Assembly: GCF_030056735.1 (NCBI RefSeq)
Contig: NZ_JASHKN010000012.1
Location: 149,816 to 213,815 of the forward strand
Source of the DNA: Rhodococcus sp. IEGM 1409
Lineage (GTDB): Bacteria; Actinomycetota; Actinomycetes; Mycobacteriales; Mycobacteriaceae
Direction of reading: 5' to 3'
Length of the DNA stretch: 64,000 bases
Shown here one piece after another: positions 9,436-17,731 of the stretch; the first letter of the stretch is position 1; each line of letters begins with the position of its first letter. The notes beneath the pieces were generated by a model. It worked only from the letters and a program-made list of their open reading frames with translations. It was not told where the DNA came from and searched no databases. Position numbers and translations under genes: made by a program.

Positions 9436-9849
9436 ATGACCGATGACCAGTTCAGACCGATCGATTCCGGCCGCGAACGCGCACATCGCGAGTATGCCGG
9501 GCTCTTTCGGATCAGCGAGCGCCACGGCGCGACCCAAAGCCAGCGCGCAAGGCAATCTCATCCGGAGATGCTCGAGCCCTACGGCGCGGTGCGCGTCGTG
9601 GCTCGTCTCGCCGGCGGCACCGACACACCGGAGCCGAACGAATCCGAAGTCGACGACGCCGACGTCATGGCTGCGTTGACTCTGATTCCCAAGGCCCGAG
9701 CCGAAATGGAACAACTGGAAGCGCTGTTCCTCGGGATTGCCCGTGAACGGGGCATGACCTGGCAGGACATTGCCTTCGGACTCGGGCTCGGCAGTACTCA
9801 AGCCGCCCGCCAGCGCTACGAACGGCTCGTTCGCCGCACCGGAGGCTGA
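9436..9849 (+). CDS. Small putative DNA-binding protein
   Basis: This 137-residue soluble protein has no signal peptide. The C-terminal third reads GMTWQDIAFGLGLGSTQAARQRYERLVRR, which resembles a helix-turn-helix of the kind used to test whether a gene is read with a given frequency of repeats (W-x-D-I-A...G-x-x-S-x-Q-A-A-x-x-R). The N-terminal half is charged with no recognised domain. An AT-rich palindrome lies just upstream and might be autoregulatory. Similar short proteins are annotated only as hypothetical or DNA-binding. The function is unknown. Confidence 0.65.
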   Translation: MTDDQFRPIDSGRERAHREYAGLFRISERHGATQSQRARQSHPEMLEPYGAVRVVARLAGGTDTPEPNESEVDDADVMAALTLIPKARAEMEQLEALFLGIARERGMTWQDIAFGLGLGSTQAARQRYERLVRRTGG

Positions 9850-9943
9850 ACACGTGCCATAACGGGCGAGTTGGAGCACTATTGACTCGTACGGTCCGCA
9901 CGGCGTTTCGACAGAGCCTCGAACACAGCAAGGAGTCGCATAT

Positions 9944-10615
9944 ATGACGACGCATATTCAAGATCAAATCCTGGACCGACGCGAGATCACTTCCGCACTC
10001 GTGCGCGCGCTGGAGCGTCGCCACGAGGTGCTGGATGCAGTGGTCGACAGCAAGGACCACCAGGAGGCACTGACCACCGTCGCCGAACTCCTCGGCACGT
10101 CGGAAGCGAATGCCGAAGCAGTTCTGAGCCTCAAGTTCAGTGCGCTCACCAAGGCCGCGCGCGATCGCATCCAGGGCGAGCTGGAGAATCTCGACGCAAC
10201 TCTCGAATGGACGGCGCTTGATCGCCCCGCGAGCAGCGGGCAGAACTTCGGCCTGCGTCCGTTCAGCGACAGCGCAGAAGACAAGTCGCTGTTCACGATT
10301 CGCTCGGGCGAGCAGCTCGGCGAAGACGGCAAGCCGTGGAGCGAGGATCGAATCGAAGCCGAGCGAACAGGCGGTCTCGGCCGTATCGAAGACGAGAGCG
10401 CTGCCTGGTTCGTCGCCGAGGACGTCTCCGGTGACAGTCCGAAGAGCGTCGGCCTGGTGTTCGGCGAACTCGACGGCCAAGAGGTCAACGTCGCGATCTG
10501 GATTGCACCCGAGTCCCGCAAGAAGGGCTATGGCACCGCCTGCGTGAAGCATTCACGGCGCGAGCTCGCAGCAGAGTTCCCCGGCACTGTTCTGGTGGTT
10601 CGGGCACCCGCGTAG
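9944..10615 (+). CDS. GyrA-like helical segment joined to a GNAT-like domain
   Basis: This 223-residue protein starts at ATG 9944 behind AAGGAG. Residues 1-85 (ILDRREITSALVRALERR, then EANAEAVLSLKFSALTKAAR) resemble the helical tower/coiled-coil region of DNA gyrase subunit A, where the gyrase reads A(D/E)AILDMQLRRLT. Residues 95-215 look like a GNAT acetyltransferase-type tail: VGLVFGELDGQEVNVAIWIAPESRKKGYGTACVKHS, with RKKGYGTA in the acetyl-CoA loop position. No catalytic topoisomerase tyrosine region is present, so it cannot be a gyrase. A strong hairpin follows. The function is unknown. Confidence 0.72.
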   Translation: MTTHIQDQILDRREITSALVRALERRHEVLDAVVDSKDHQEALTTVAELLGTSEANAEAVLSLKFSALTKAARDRIQGELENLDATLEWTALDRPASSGQNFGLRPFSDSAEDKSLFTIRSGEQLGEDGKPWSEDRIEAERTGGLGRIEDESAAWFVAEDVSGDSPKSVGLVFGELDGQEVNVAIWIAPESRKKGYGTACVKHSRRELAAEFPGTVLVVRAPA

Positions 10616-10623
10616 GCGGCACT

Positions 10624-10672
10624 CCCCTGTGAGTGGTTAAGGAGTCCCTGCACTCCTTAACCACTCACGGGG
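10624..10672. terminator. Long bidirectional hairpin between the GNAT-like gene and SDR gene
   Basis: A nearly perfect inverted repeat with arms of about 22 bases (left arm starting CCCCTGTGAGTGG) and a 5-base loop lies between two convergent genes, so it can end both. Its outline resembles the hairpin at 55271. Confidence 0.8.
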
Positions 10673-10681
10673 CCGAAGGCC

Positions 10682-11596
10682 CTACGCCCCGTACACCGGC
10701 GTCGGAATCTCCGCCTTCTCCAACAGCGTTGCGACGACGGGCCCGATCTCCTTCGGGTCCCAGCGGTCACCCTTGTCCTCGCTCGGGCCGTGACTCCAGC
10801 CCTCCGCGACGGTGATCTTTCCGCCCTCTACCTCGAATACTCGACCCGTGACGTCCTTGGACTCGGCGCTTCCGAGCCAGACGACCAGCGGCGAGATGTT
10901 CTCGGGGGCCATGGCGTCGAAGCCCTCTTCTGGAGCCGCCATCGACTCGGCCATCGCCCCACCCGCACCGACGGTCATGCGTGTGCGCGCAGCAGGCGCG
11001 ATCGCGTTGACACTGACGCCGTAATTCTTGAGCTCGGCGGCGGCCTGGATGGTCATCTCGGCGATACCGGCCTTCGCTGCGGCGTAGTTGCCCTGGCCGA
11101 TCGAACCCTGCAGTCCTGCACCCGAACTGGTGTTGATGATGCGTGCGTCGACGGTCTTGCCGGCCTTCGCCTCGCCACGCCAGTAGGCAGCAGCGTGACG
11201 CAACGGCGCGAAATGCCCCTTGAGGTGCACGCGGATCACCGCGTCCCACTCGCCTTCGCTCATGCCGACGAGCATGCGGTCACGCAGGAAGCCTGCGTTG
11301 TTCACAAGTACGTCCAGTCCGCCGAAGGTGTCGATCGCGGTCTTGATCAGATTTTCGGCGCCCGCCCAGTCGGCGACGTCGTCTCCGTTGACCACTGCCT
11401 GGCCGCCCGCGGCGACGATCTCCGCTACAACCTGCTCGGCCGGACTTTCGCCGGTCTCGGAACCGTCGGCACCCGCACCGATGTCGTTGACGACGACCTT
11501 GGCGCCCTCAGCAGCAAACGCCAATGCATGCGCACGTCCGATACCTCGACCTGCCCCGGTGATGATGACTACGCGTCCGTCGACCAATCCACTCAT
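10682..11596 (-). CDS. SDR-family (3R)-hydroxyacyl-CoA dehydrogenase-like protein
   Basis: This 304-residue short-chain dehydrogenase has the Rossmann motif TGAGRGIGRAHA near residue 13, NNAG near 100, catalytic Ser in INTSSGAGLQGS and YAAAK near 170. The insertions (GADGSETGESPAEQVVAEI) and the C-terminal extension beyond the usual 250 residues resemble the dehydrogenase domain of multifunctional beta-oxidation enzymes. It is divergent from echA20 with a KstR2-like box between, as is Rv3548c in M. tuberculosis. A dehydrogenation step in breakdown of the C/D-ring propionate is likely; the exact substrate is not fixed. Confidence 0.85.
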   Translation of the reverse strand: MSGLVDGRVVIITGAGRGIGRAHALAFAAEGAKVVVNDIGAGADGSETGESPAEQVVAEIVAAGGQAVVNGDDVADWAGAENLIKTAIDTFGGLDVLVNNAGFLRDRMLVGMSEGEWDAVIRVHLKGHFAPLRHAAAYWRGEAKAGKTVDARIINTSSGAGLQGSIGQGNYAAAKAGIAEMTIQAAAELKNYGVSVNAIAPAARTRMTVGAGGAMAESMAAPEEGFDAMAPENISPLVVWLGSAESKDVTGRVFEVEGGKITVAEGWSHGPSEDKGDRWDPKEIGPVVATLLEKAEIPTPVYGA

Positions 11597-11656
11597 TTAT
11601 GTCTCCTATTGCACTCTGCTCGGGCTTGTCGGCTCCGCTTGTGTGCTAACTTACCA

Positions 11657-11670
11657 AGCAATCGCTTGGT
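11657..11670. promoter_or_regulatory. KstR2 operator between SDR gene and echA20
   Basis: AGCAATCGCTTGGT matches the KstR2 consensus AnCAAGnnCTTGnT with one mismatch. It sits inside a wider inverted repeat CCAAGC-AATC-GCTTGG, 29 bp before echA20 and 61 bp before the SDR start, so it can govern both. KstR2 is released by the HIP-CoA-type ring intermediate. Confidence 0.78.
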
Positions 11671-11698
11671 TTGGTACACAGACGTAAGGAATCCCGAT

Positions 11699-12475
11699 AT
11701 GGGCATCAGCACTTCTTCCGACGGAACCGGCATCACCACGGTCACCATCGACTACGCGCCGGTCAATGCAATCCCGTCCAAGGGATGGTTCGAGCTCGCC
11801 GACGCCATCCTCGACGCGGGTAAGGACCTCAACACGCACGTGGTGATCCTGCGAGCCGAGGGACGCGGATTCAACGCCGGCGTCGACATCAAGGAGATGC
11901 AGGCCACCGAGGGATTCGACGCGCTGGTCGCCGCCAACCGCGGTTGTGCCGCAGCCTTCGCAGCCGTCTACGACTGCGCTGTCCCCGTCGTCGTGGCGGT
12001 CAACGGATTCTGCGTCGGCGGTGGCATCGGACTGGTCGGCAACGCGGACGTGATCGTCGCTTCCGACGACGCGATCTTCTCCCTCCCCGAGGTCGACCGC
12101 GGCGCACTCGGCGCTGCCACGCACCTCTCGCGCCTGGTGCCGCAGCACATGATGCGCACGCTGTACTACACGGCGCAGAGCGTCGACGCGCACACGCTCA
12201 AGCAGTTCGGCAGCGTCTACGACGTGGTCCCGCGCGAGAAGCTCGACGAATGCGCTCGCGAGATCGCCGCGAAGATCGCCGCGAAGGACACCCGCATCAT
12301 CCGGTGCGCCAAGGAAGCCATCAACGGCATCGACCCGGTCGACGTCAAGGGCAGCTACCGCCTCGAGCAGGGCTACACCTTCGAACTCAACCTTCTCGGT
12401 GTGTCCGACGAGCACCGCGACGAGTTCGTCGCCACCGGCAAGCCGCGCGAGAACGCAACCCAGAAGGAAGGCTGA
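11699..12475 (+). CDS. echA20: Crotonase-family ring-opening hydrolase EchA20
   Basis: This 258-residue crotonase-fold enzyme reads MGISTSSDGTGITTV from an ATG with TAAGGAA ahead. The oxyanion-hole segments are RGFNAGVDIKEM near residue 60 and GFCVGGGIGLVGNADVIVAS near 100. Unlike most enoyl-CoA hydratases, EchA20 hydrolyses a C-C bond in ring D of the bicyclic CoA thioester left from steroid nuclei, giving the substrate for IpdAB. The name follows from the contiguous echA20-ipdA-ipdB-ipdC order (Rv3550-Rv3553) and the KstR2 box. ipdA starts 7 bp later. Confidence 0.9.
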   Translation: MGISTSSDGTGITTVTIDYAPVNAIPSKGWFELADAILDAGKDLNTHVVILRAEGRGFNAGVDIKEMQATEGFDALVAANRGCAAAFAAVYDCAVPVVVAVNGFCVGGGIGLVGNADVIVASDDAIFSLPEVDRGALGAATHLSRLVPQHMMRTLYYTAQSVDAHTLKQFGSVYDVVPREKLDECAREIAAKIAAKDTRIIRCAKEAINGIDPVDVKGSYRLEQGYTFELNLLGVSDEHRDEFVATGKPRENATQKEG

Positions 12476-12482
12476 GAAAAAC

Positions 12483-13391
12483 ATGGCTAGCAAGCGTGAC
12501 AAGACGAAGTCGCTCGACGAGGTAGTCGGCGAACTCCGCAGCGGAATGACGATCGGCCTGGGCGGCTGGGGATCTCGCCGCAAGCCGATGGCCTTCGTGC
12601 GTGCGATTCTGCGTTCGGACATCAAGGACCTGACCGTGGTCACCTACGGCGGACCGGATCTCGGACTGCTGTGCTCGGCCGGCAAGGTCAAGAAGGCGTA
12701 CTACGGCTTCGTGTCCCTGGACTCTGCGCCGTTCTACGATCCGTGGTTCGCCAAGGCGCGCACAGCAGGTGAGATCGAAGTCCGCGAGATGGACGAGGGC
12801 ATGGTCAAATGCGGCCTCGAAGCCGCTGCCGCTCGCCTCCCCTTCCTGCCGATCCGTGCAGGCCTGGGCTCGGACGTCCGCAACTTCTGGGGCGACGAAC
12901 TCAAGACCGTCACCTCCCCGTACCCCGAGGCCGACGGCCGTTCCGAGACCTTGATCGCGATGCCTGCGCTCAACCTCGATGCGTCATTCGTCCACCTCAA
13001 TCTCGGCGACAAGCACGGCAATGCCGCCTACAACGGCGTCGACCCGTACTTCGACGACCTGTACTGCATGGCCGCCGAGAAGCGTTACGTCTCGGTCGAG
13101 CGCATCGTCGAGACCGAGGAACTGGTCAAATCCGTTCCACTGCAGAACCTTCTGCTCAATCGCATGATGGTCGACGCCGTCGTCGAGGCACCGAATGGTG
13201 CGCACTTCACGTTGGCCGGCGAAAGCTACGGCCGCGACGAGAAGTTCCAGCGCCACTACGCCGAGGCCGCCAAGACCCCCGAGTCGTGGCAGGCGTTCGT
13301 CGACACCTTCCTCTCCGGCAGCGAAGAGGACTACCAAGCCGCAGTAAAGAAGTTTGCCGACACATCAAAGGCAGGGGAGCAGACATCATGA
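12483..13391 (+). CDS. ipdA: IpdA, alpha subunit of the COCHEA-CoA hydrolase
   Basis: This 302-residue protein has a class I CoA-transferase alpha-subunit fold: DKTKSLDEVVGELRSGMTIGLGGWGSRRKPMAF at the N-terminus and the long NLGDKHGNAAYNG motif near residue 180. With IpdB it forms a complex that opens the last carbocycle (ring C remnant) of steroids as a retro-Claisen-like hydrolase, not as a transferase. The C-terminal TCATGA overlaps the ipdB start, so expression is coupled. Length and order match Rv3551. Confidence 0.93.
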   Translation: MASKRDKTKSLDEVVGELRSGMTIGLGGWGSRRKPMAFVRAILRSDIKDLTVVTYGGPDLGLLCSAGKVKKAYYGFVSLDSAPFYDPWFAKARTAGEIEVREMDEGMVKCGLEAAAARLPFLPIRAGLGSDVRNFWGDELKTVTSPYPEADGRSETLIAMPALNLDASFVHLNLGDKHGNAAYNGVDPYFDDLYCMAAEKRYVSVERIVETEELVKSVPLQNLLLNRMMVDAVVEAPNGAHFTLAGESYGRDEKFQRHYAEAAKTPESWQAFVDTFLSGSEEDYQAAVKKFADTSKAGEQTS

Positions 13392-14143
13392 GCGAATCCA
13401 CCGTCACCCGCGCAGAGTACGTAGTTCTTGCTTGTGCTGAAATCTTCTCCGGTGCAGGCGAAATCATGGCCAGCCCGATGTCGACGTCGTCCACCATCGG
13501 CGCCCGCCTGGCTCGACTCACCACCGAACCCGACCTGCTCATCACCGACGGTGAAGCCCTCATCCTCGAGGACACTCCGGCAGTCGGAACGAAGGGCCCC
13601 GTCGAAGGATGGATGCCTTTCCGCAAGGTGTTCGACGTCGTCGCTTCCGGTCGTCGCCACGTTGTGATGGGCGCCAATCAGCTCGATCGCCACGGCAACC
13701 AGAACCTCTCCGCCTTCGGACCCCTTCAACAGCCGACGCGTCAGATGTTCGGTGTGCGCGGCGCCCCGGGTAACACCATCAACCATTCGACGAGTTACTT
13801 CGTCCCCAAGCACTCCAAGCGAGTGTTCGTCGACAAGGTCGACGTGGTGTGCGGTGTCGGCTACGACCAGATCGATCCCGAGAACCCTGCATACAAGTAC
13901 CTGAACATCCCCCGCGTCGTCACCAACCTCGGGGTCTTCGACTTCGGTGGTCCGGGAAACACGTTCCGCGCGTTGAGTCTTCACCCCGGCGTAACGGCAG
14001 AAGAGGTTGCCGAGAACACTTCGTTCGAGGTTGCCGGACTCGCCGAGGCCGGTATCACCCGTGACCCCACCGCCGAAGAACTCCACCTCATCCGTGAGAC
14101 CCTCGACCCGCGCAACCTCCGGGACCGTGAGGTCTCGGCATGA
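13388..14143 (+). CDS. ipdB: IpdB, beta subunit of the COCHEA-CoA hydrolase
   Basis: This 251-residue partner of IpdA has a class I CoA-transferase beta-like fold: VLACAEIFSGAGEIMASPMS near the N-terminus, LLITDGEALIL, then ANQLDRHGNQNLSAFG and RGAPGNTINHSTSYF around residues 95-135. The ATG lies within the ipdA stop (ATGA), and the stop of ipdB overlaps the ipdC start in the same way. It completes the heteromeric hydrolase of ring C opening. Loss of ipdAB in related bacteria blocks growth on cholesterol and traps CoA; that is family knowledge. Confidence 0.93.
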   Translation: MSESTVTRAEYVVLACAEIFSGAGEIMASPMSTSSTIGARLARLTTEPDLLITDGEALILEDTPAVGTKGPVEGWMPFRKVFDVVASGRRHVVMGANQLDRHGNQNLSAFGPLQQPTRQMFGVRGAPGNTINHSTSYFVPKHSKRVFVDKVDVVCGVGYDQIDPENPAYKYLNIPRVVTNLGVFDFGGPGNTFRALSLHPGVTAEEVAENTSFEVAGLAEAGITRDPTAEELHLIRETLDPRNLRDREVSA

Positions 14144-15201
14144 CCCCCACCCTGAAGACCGCGCTGACCGAACTGGTCGGCGTGGACTACCCGATCGTGC
14201 AGACGGGCATGGGCTGGGTTTCCGGGCCCGCGCTGACGTCGGCGACGGCTAACGCAGGTGGTCTCGGCATTCTGGCTTCGGCCACGATGACGTACGACGA
14301 GCTCGAGCACGCGATCAAGAAGACGAAGCAGCTCACGGACAAGCCGTTCGGCGTCAATATGCGTGCCGACGCCACCGATGCGCCGCAACGCGCCGATCTC
14401 CTCATCCGTGAGGGAGTCAAGGTCGCGTCGTTTGCCTTGGCTCCCAAGAAGGAACTGATCACCAAGCTCAAGGATCACGGCGTCGTCGTCGTGCCCTCGA
14501 TCGGCGCCGCGAAGCATGCGGTCAAGGTTGCATCCTGGGGCGCGGACGCCGTCATCGTCCAGGGCGGCGAAGGTGGTGGTCACACCGGCGGTGTGGCAAC
14601 AACATTGCTTCTCCCCTCGGTTCTCGACGCGGTCGATATTCCGGTCATCGCCGGTGGCGGATTCTTCGACGGCCGCGGGCTGGCTGCCGCACTGGCGTAC
14701 GGCGCTGCCGGTGTCGCGATGGGAACGCGATTCCTTCTCACCAGCGACTCTTCGGTACCGGATTCCGTCAAGCAGGAGTACCTCAAGCGCGGACTGACGG
14801 ATACAACCGTCTCGCGCAAGGTCGACGGCATGCCGCACCGCGTGCTCAACACCGAACTGGTGAACAGCCTCGAAGGTTCAAGCTATGCAACCGGTTTGAT
14901 CGCGGCAGCCAAGAACGCCACCAAATTCAAGGCTATGACGGGCATGAAGTGGTCGACACTGGCCAAGGACGGCCTCGCCATGAAGCGATCCGGCGACCGC
15001 ACCATCATGCAGATCATCATGGCTGCCAATACCCCAATGTTGCTCAAAGCCGGTCTGGTGGAAGGTAATACCGAAGCAGGAGTCCTCGCTTCGGGTCAGG
15101 TTGTCGGCATGATCAACGATCTGCCCAGCTGCAAGGAACTGATCGAGCGCATCATGGAAGATGCAGTGGGACGTATCGACGCGCTTACGGCTCTTCGCTG
15201 A
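14140..15201 (+). CDS. ipdC: IpdC, FMN-dependent NPD-family oxidoreductase
   Basis: This 353-residue TIM-barrel flavoprotein of the nitronate monooxygenase/enoyl-reductase-like family has YPIVQTGMGWVSGPALTSA at the N-terminus, QGGEGGGHTGG near residue 142 and VIAGGGFFDGRGLAAAL near 165 (phosphate-binding), then GTRFLLTSDS. In the steroid pathway IpdC is needed to prepare the bicyclic CoA intermediate for EchA20. It is the last gene of the echA20-ipdABC operon, coupled to ipdB by a 4-bp overlap, with a hairpin just downstream. Confidence 0.92.
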   Translation: MTPTLKTALTELVGVDYPIVQTGMGWVSGPALTSATANAGGLGILASATMTYDELEHAIKKTKQLTDKPFGVNMRADATDAPQRADLLIREGVKVASFALAPKKELITKLKDHGVVVVPSIGAAKHAVKVASWGADAVIVQGGEGGGHTGGVATTLLLPSVLDAVDIPVIAGGGFFDGRGLAAALAYGAAGVAMGTRFLLTSDSSVPDSVKQEYLKRGLTDTTVSRKVDGMPHRVLNTELVNSLEGSSYATGLIAAAKNATKFKAMTGMKWSTLAKDGLAMKRSGDRTIMQIIMAANTPMLLKAGLVEGNTEAGVLASGQVVGMINDLPSCKELIERIMEDAVGRIDALTALR

Positions 15202-15218
15202 TCGACTTTGTCACCATT

Positions 15219-15251
15219 GAGTGCGTCTCGCCAACTCGGGGAGGCGCACTC
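15219..15251. terminator. Terminator of the echA20-ipdABC operon
   Basis: GAGTGCGTCTC pairs with GAGGCGCACTC (one mismatch) across an 11-base loop, 17 bp after the ipdC stop. From here to 15392 I see no gene. Confidence 0.72.
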
Positions 15252-15392
15252 GATGCGTTGCGGATCGATACTGCCACTTCTAGTTGGCAATACGTCCGAC
15301 GATGAATACAGAGCTAACTGAGCGCAATTGCATCAGGTACGCGTTCGACCGATACCGACTTGCCGCAGGAGGAGCAACAGATGCCCTAGTAG

Positions 15393-15665
15393 TTACGCAT
15401 CCCCTCGCCGACGTAACTCGGCATCAACCACATCCCCCACCTGTACGTCTGCCGGCTCAACCCATCCCACAAAACCGCTTCGCACCGGCTTCTTCCGGTT
15501 CCTCCAGTGCTGGAACGCAGACACAGCGAACCCGACAACCGCGAAAACCTAGATTCCCAATTGCGCCCAATCCCACCCTGATCGTGACGACGATGTCACA
15601 TCGCCGATGACCCAAGGACCGATCAGCACGACGAACCCCACCGTGTAATTGAGCTGTGAAAGCAC
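15393..15665 (-). pseudogene. Small membrane protein gene broken by an in-frame amber stop
   Basis: A 91-codon reading frame from GTG 15665 to TAA at 15393 is interrupted only by TAG at 15549-15551 (codon 39). Before the stop it reads LNYTVGFVVLIGPWVIGDV, a hydrophobic segment. After it comes VFAVVGFAVSAFQHWRNRKK, a second hydrophobic segment with a positive flank, then a polar tail ending DAELRRRGDA. This looks like a two-pass small membrane protein that has lost function, or a sequencing error. No ribosome site is obvious. It lies at the boundary between the ipd operon and the amine-transport operon. Confidence 0.45.
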
Positions 15666-15767
15666 GCGTTCGACGTGGCCGGCGCGCTGTCGACGACCTC
15701 TGCCGCCCCGCCTCGGTTAGCTCTGCGGCGAAGGAAACGATCGCCAACCACACCGGATTCCGTGACG

Positions 15768-16583
15768 TCAGCCCTTGTGGTCGAGCAACCTCAATCCTTC
15801 GTCAACCGATATTCTCCGAAAGGACTGTGTACGCAACGGGTCACACACTCCCTGTAGTCGTTGGGCTGCAACGGTTTGCCGACTTTCGAGCGGACATTCG
15901 TCCTTGCGTGCATAGAACATTTCTGACCATCGCCGAAGGTCGGACGGACTACTTGGTCCTACTTCCATCGCTAGAAGTTCTTCGTCCGTTGATCGGTCGA
16001 AACGCCGTTTTGTTCCCTCGACATCGAGAGTCCACGTTGTCATTTGCTCGAGGTTGGCATCGTCGCTTCGCAGCACCACGTCCGCGTTCGGGGCGCAGCC
16101 GTCGGGAGAGTAGGTCAGCACGCTCGCAATCCGATCCTCCGCTGCGTATCGATCTGTCCAACCACTCGGTGCGCCGTACACGTAGTCGAGTGATCCACAC
16201 TTTTTGTCGGGAAGGGCTAATCGCGTGATGGCCCGGTCGTTGATCGCACCGAGCAGGTCGTATGAATCGGTGGGAACGATCAGCTCGTGACGACTGGGCC
16301 AAAAGTCGAAATTGCTGTGGTCCCCGTGAGCGCCTTCCACGTGGAACAGGTATATCTGGGGGTATTGGGGGCTCGTGGTGCGACGTGCGGGGCGTGCATC
16401 GTAGAACAGCGTTGTCGCCAGCTGGATCAGTAGACTCGCCCCCAGTGACCCGTACGGTTCACGAACAACGATTCCAAAGCGGTCGTGAACCGACCAATCG
16501 GGCAGCACCTCTTCCGGCGATGCAGGTGAGCCATCAATAGTCACATCGAAGACTCGCTGATCGAGCTGGGTTGCAGCGTGCAT
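15768..16583 (-). CDS. Uncharacterised protein in the quaternary-amine ABC operon
   Basis: This 271-residue soluble protein has no signal peptide, no membrane segment and no motif I recognise. Notable stretches are SLGASLLIQLATTLFYDARPARR, QIYLFHVEGAHGDHSNFDFWPSRHEL near residue 95, and YGAPSGWTDRYAAEDRI. It starts 11 bp after the transporter ATPase stop on the same strand, so it is the last gene of that operon and may process or sense the imported compound. The His/Asp cluster (HVEGAHGDHSNFDFWP) could bind a metal or ligand; this is speculation. Confidence 0.75.
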   Translation of the reverse strand: MHAATQLDQRVFDVTIDGSPASPEEVLPDWSVHDRFGIVVREPYGSLGASLLIQLATTLFYDARPARRTTSPQYPQIYLFHVEGAHGDHSNFDFWPSRHELIVPTDSYDLLGAINDRAITRLALPDKKCGSLDYVYGAPSGWTDRYAAEDRIASVLTYSPDGCAPNADVVLRSDDANLEQMTTWTLDVEGTKRRFDRSTDEELLAMEVGPSSPSDLRRWSEMFYARKDECPLESRQTVAAQRLQGVCDPLRTQSFRRISVDEGLRLLDHKG

Positions 16584-16594
16584 GCGGGTTTCTC

Positions 16595-17713
16595 CTATCT
16601 GGTCTCGGTCAGAATGTCGATGATCTTGTTTCTGTCGACAACACCCAGTTGAACGCCGTTCTCGCAGACACGGATCGGCAGTTCGGAGTTCAGCACAGTC
16701 TTCGCGGCAGCGTAAACAATTTCGTCAGGTCCGATTTCGCTCTCCGACAACAGTTCCGTCGACTCTGCCGGCCGCATCGCATTTCGCAGTGTAAGTACGT
16801 GGGCTTTGGGGACGTCGCTGACGAACTTGCGCACGTAGTCATCTGCCGGAGTGGCTACGAGTTCGGCGCCGGTGCCGATCTGGACGATCTCACCGTCCCG
16901 CATGATCATGATGCGGTCCCCCAGTTTGAGCGCTTCCTGCAAGTCGTGGGTAACGAACACCATCGTTTTACCGACCACTTTGTGGAGTCGAATCACCTCG
17001 TTCTGCATCTCTCTCCGGATCAGCGGGTCGAGTGCAGAGAAAGGTTCATCGAACAGGAGCACGTCGGGGTCACCGGCTAGCGCTCGGGCGAGCCCGACTC
17101 GCTGTTGCATTCCTCCGGACAACTCCCCGGGAAAGGACTTTTCGTATCCGGTCAGCCCCACGAGGTCGATGACAGTCTGGGCTCGACTCATCCTGTGCTG
17201 CTTGCCTTCTCCGCGGACCTCCAATCCGAATGCGACATTGGATTTCACGGTGCGGTGGGGAAGGAGTCCGAAATGCTGAAACACCATGGCAACCTTGTCG
17301 CGCCGCAACCTTCGGAGTTGTGTGTCAGTGGCTTGGGTGATGTCCTCCCCTGCCAGCGTGATTGCACCTTGCGTGGGTTCCACCAGCCTCGTCAGACATC
17401 GCAGTAGCGTGGATTTGCCGGAACCGGACAACCCCATGATGACGAACATCTCACCGGCGGCAACCTCGAAACTGACATCGCGGACGGCAACCGTGCATTG
17501 GGTCTGTTGCATGAGGTCGGTCCTGCTCAACGCGGAGAGCACTTTGTCATTGGGTATGCGATCCGCATCCGGTCCGAAGAGCTTCCACAGTTTTCGAACG
17601 TGGATCGACACAGGTGAGGTTGCGTCGGGCGCCTCGCGCGTACTGTTGCCAACGCTCATGTCAGTCGGTTCCGTTGCGGTAAAGACGCTTTCGTCCAGAA
17701 GGATTTCGGCCAC
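16595..17713 (-). CDS. ProV/OpuAA-type ABC transporter ATPase
   Basis: This 372-residue ATPase has Walker [10 protein letters not shown] near residue 95, signature [15 protein letters not shown] near 195, Walker [14 protein letters not shown] near 215, and the switch His in [12 protein letters not shown] long N-terminal extension and a C-terminal CBS-like region ([18 protein letters not shown]...[12 protein letters not shown]) mark the glycine betaine/quaternary amine family. It couples to the fused permease encoded 18 bp upstream. The substrate is probably a methylated amine or betaine, given the neighbouring amine genes. Confidence 0.88.
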   Translation of the reverse strand: MAEILLDESVFTATEPTDMSVGNSTREAPDATSPVSIHVRKLWKLFGPDADRIPNDKVLSALSRTDLMQQTQCTVAVRDVSFEVAAGEMFVIMGLSGSGKSTLLRCLTRLVEPTQGAITLAGEDITQATDTQLRRLRRDKVAMVFQHFGLLPHRTVKSNVAFGLEVRGEGKQHRMSRAQTVIDLVGLTGYEKSFPGELSGGMQQRVGLARALAGDPDVLLFDEPFSALDPLIRREMQNEVIRLHKVVGKTMVFVTHDLQEALKLGDRIMIMRDGEIVQIGTGAELVATPADDYVRKFVSDVPKAHVLTLRNAMRPAESTELLSESEIGPDEIVYAAAKTVLNSELPIRVCENGVQLGVVDRNKIIDILTETR

Positions 17714-17731
17714 GGTGATGCTCCAGTTCCG

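Noticed and set aside
10790..11698. N-terminal extension of echA20 by 303 codons
   Set aside because: It would run antisense through the SDR gene; the crotonase fold begins at ATG 11699 behind a ribosome site.
15284..15610. Forward open frame of 108 codons
   Set aside because: Pro/Arg/Thr-rich translation without motifs, opposite to the better-supported broken membrane-protein frame.
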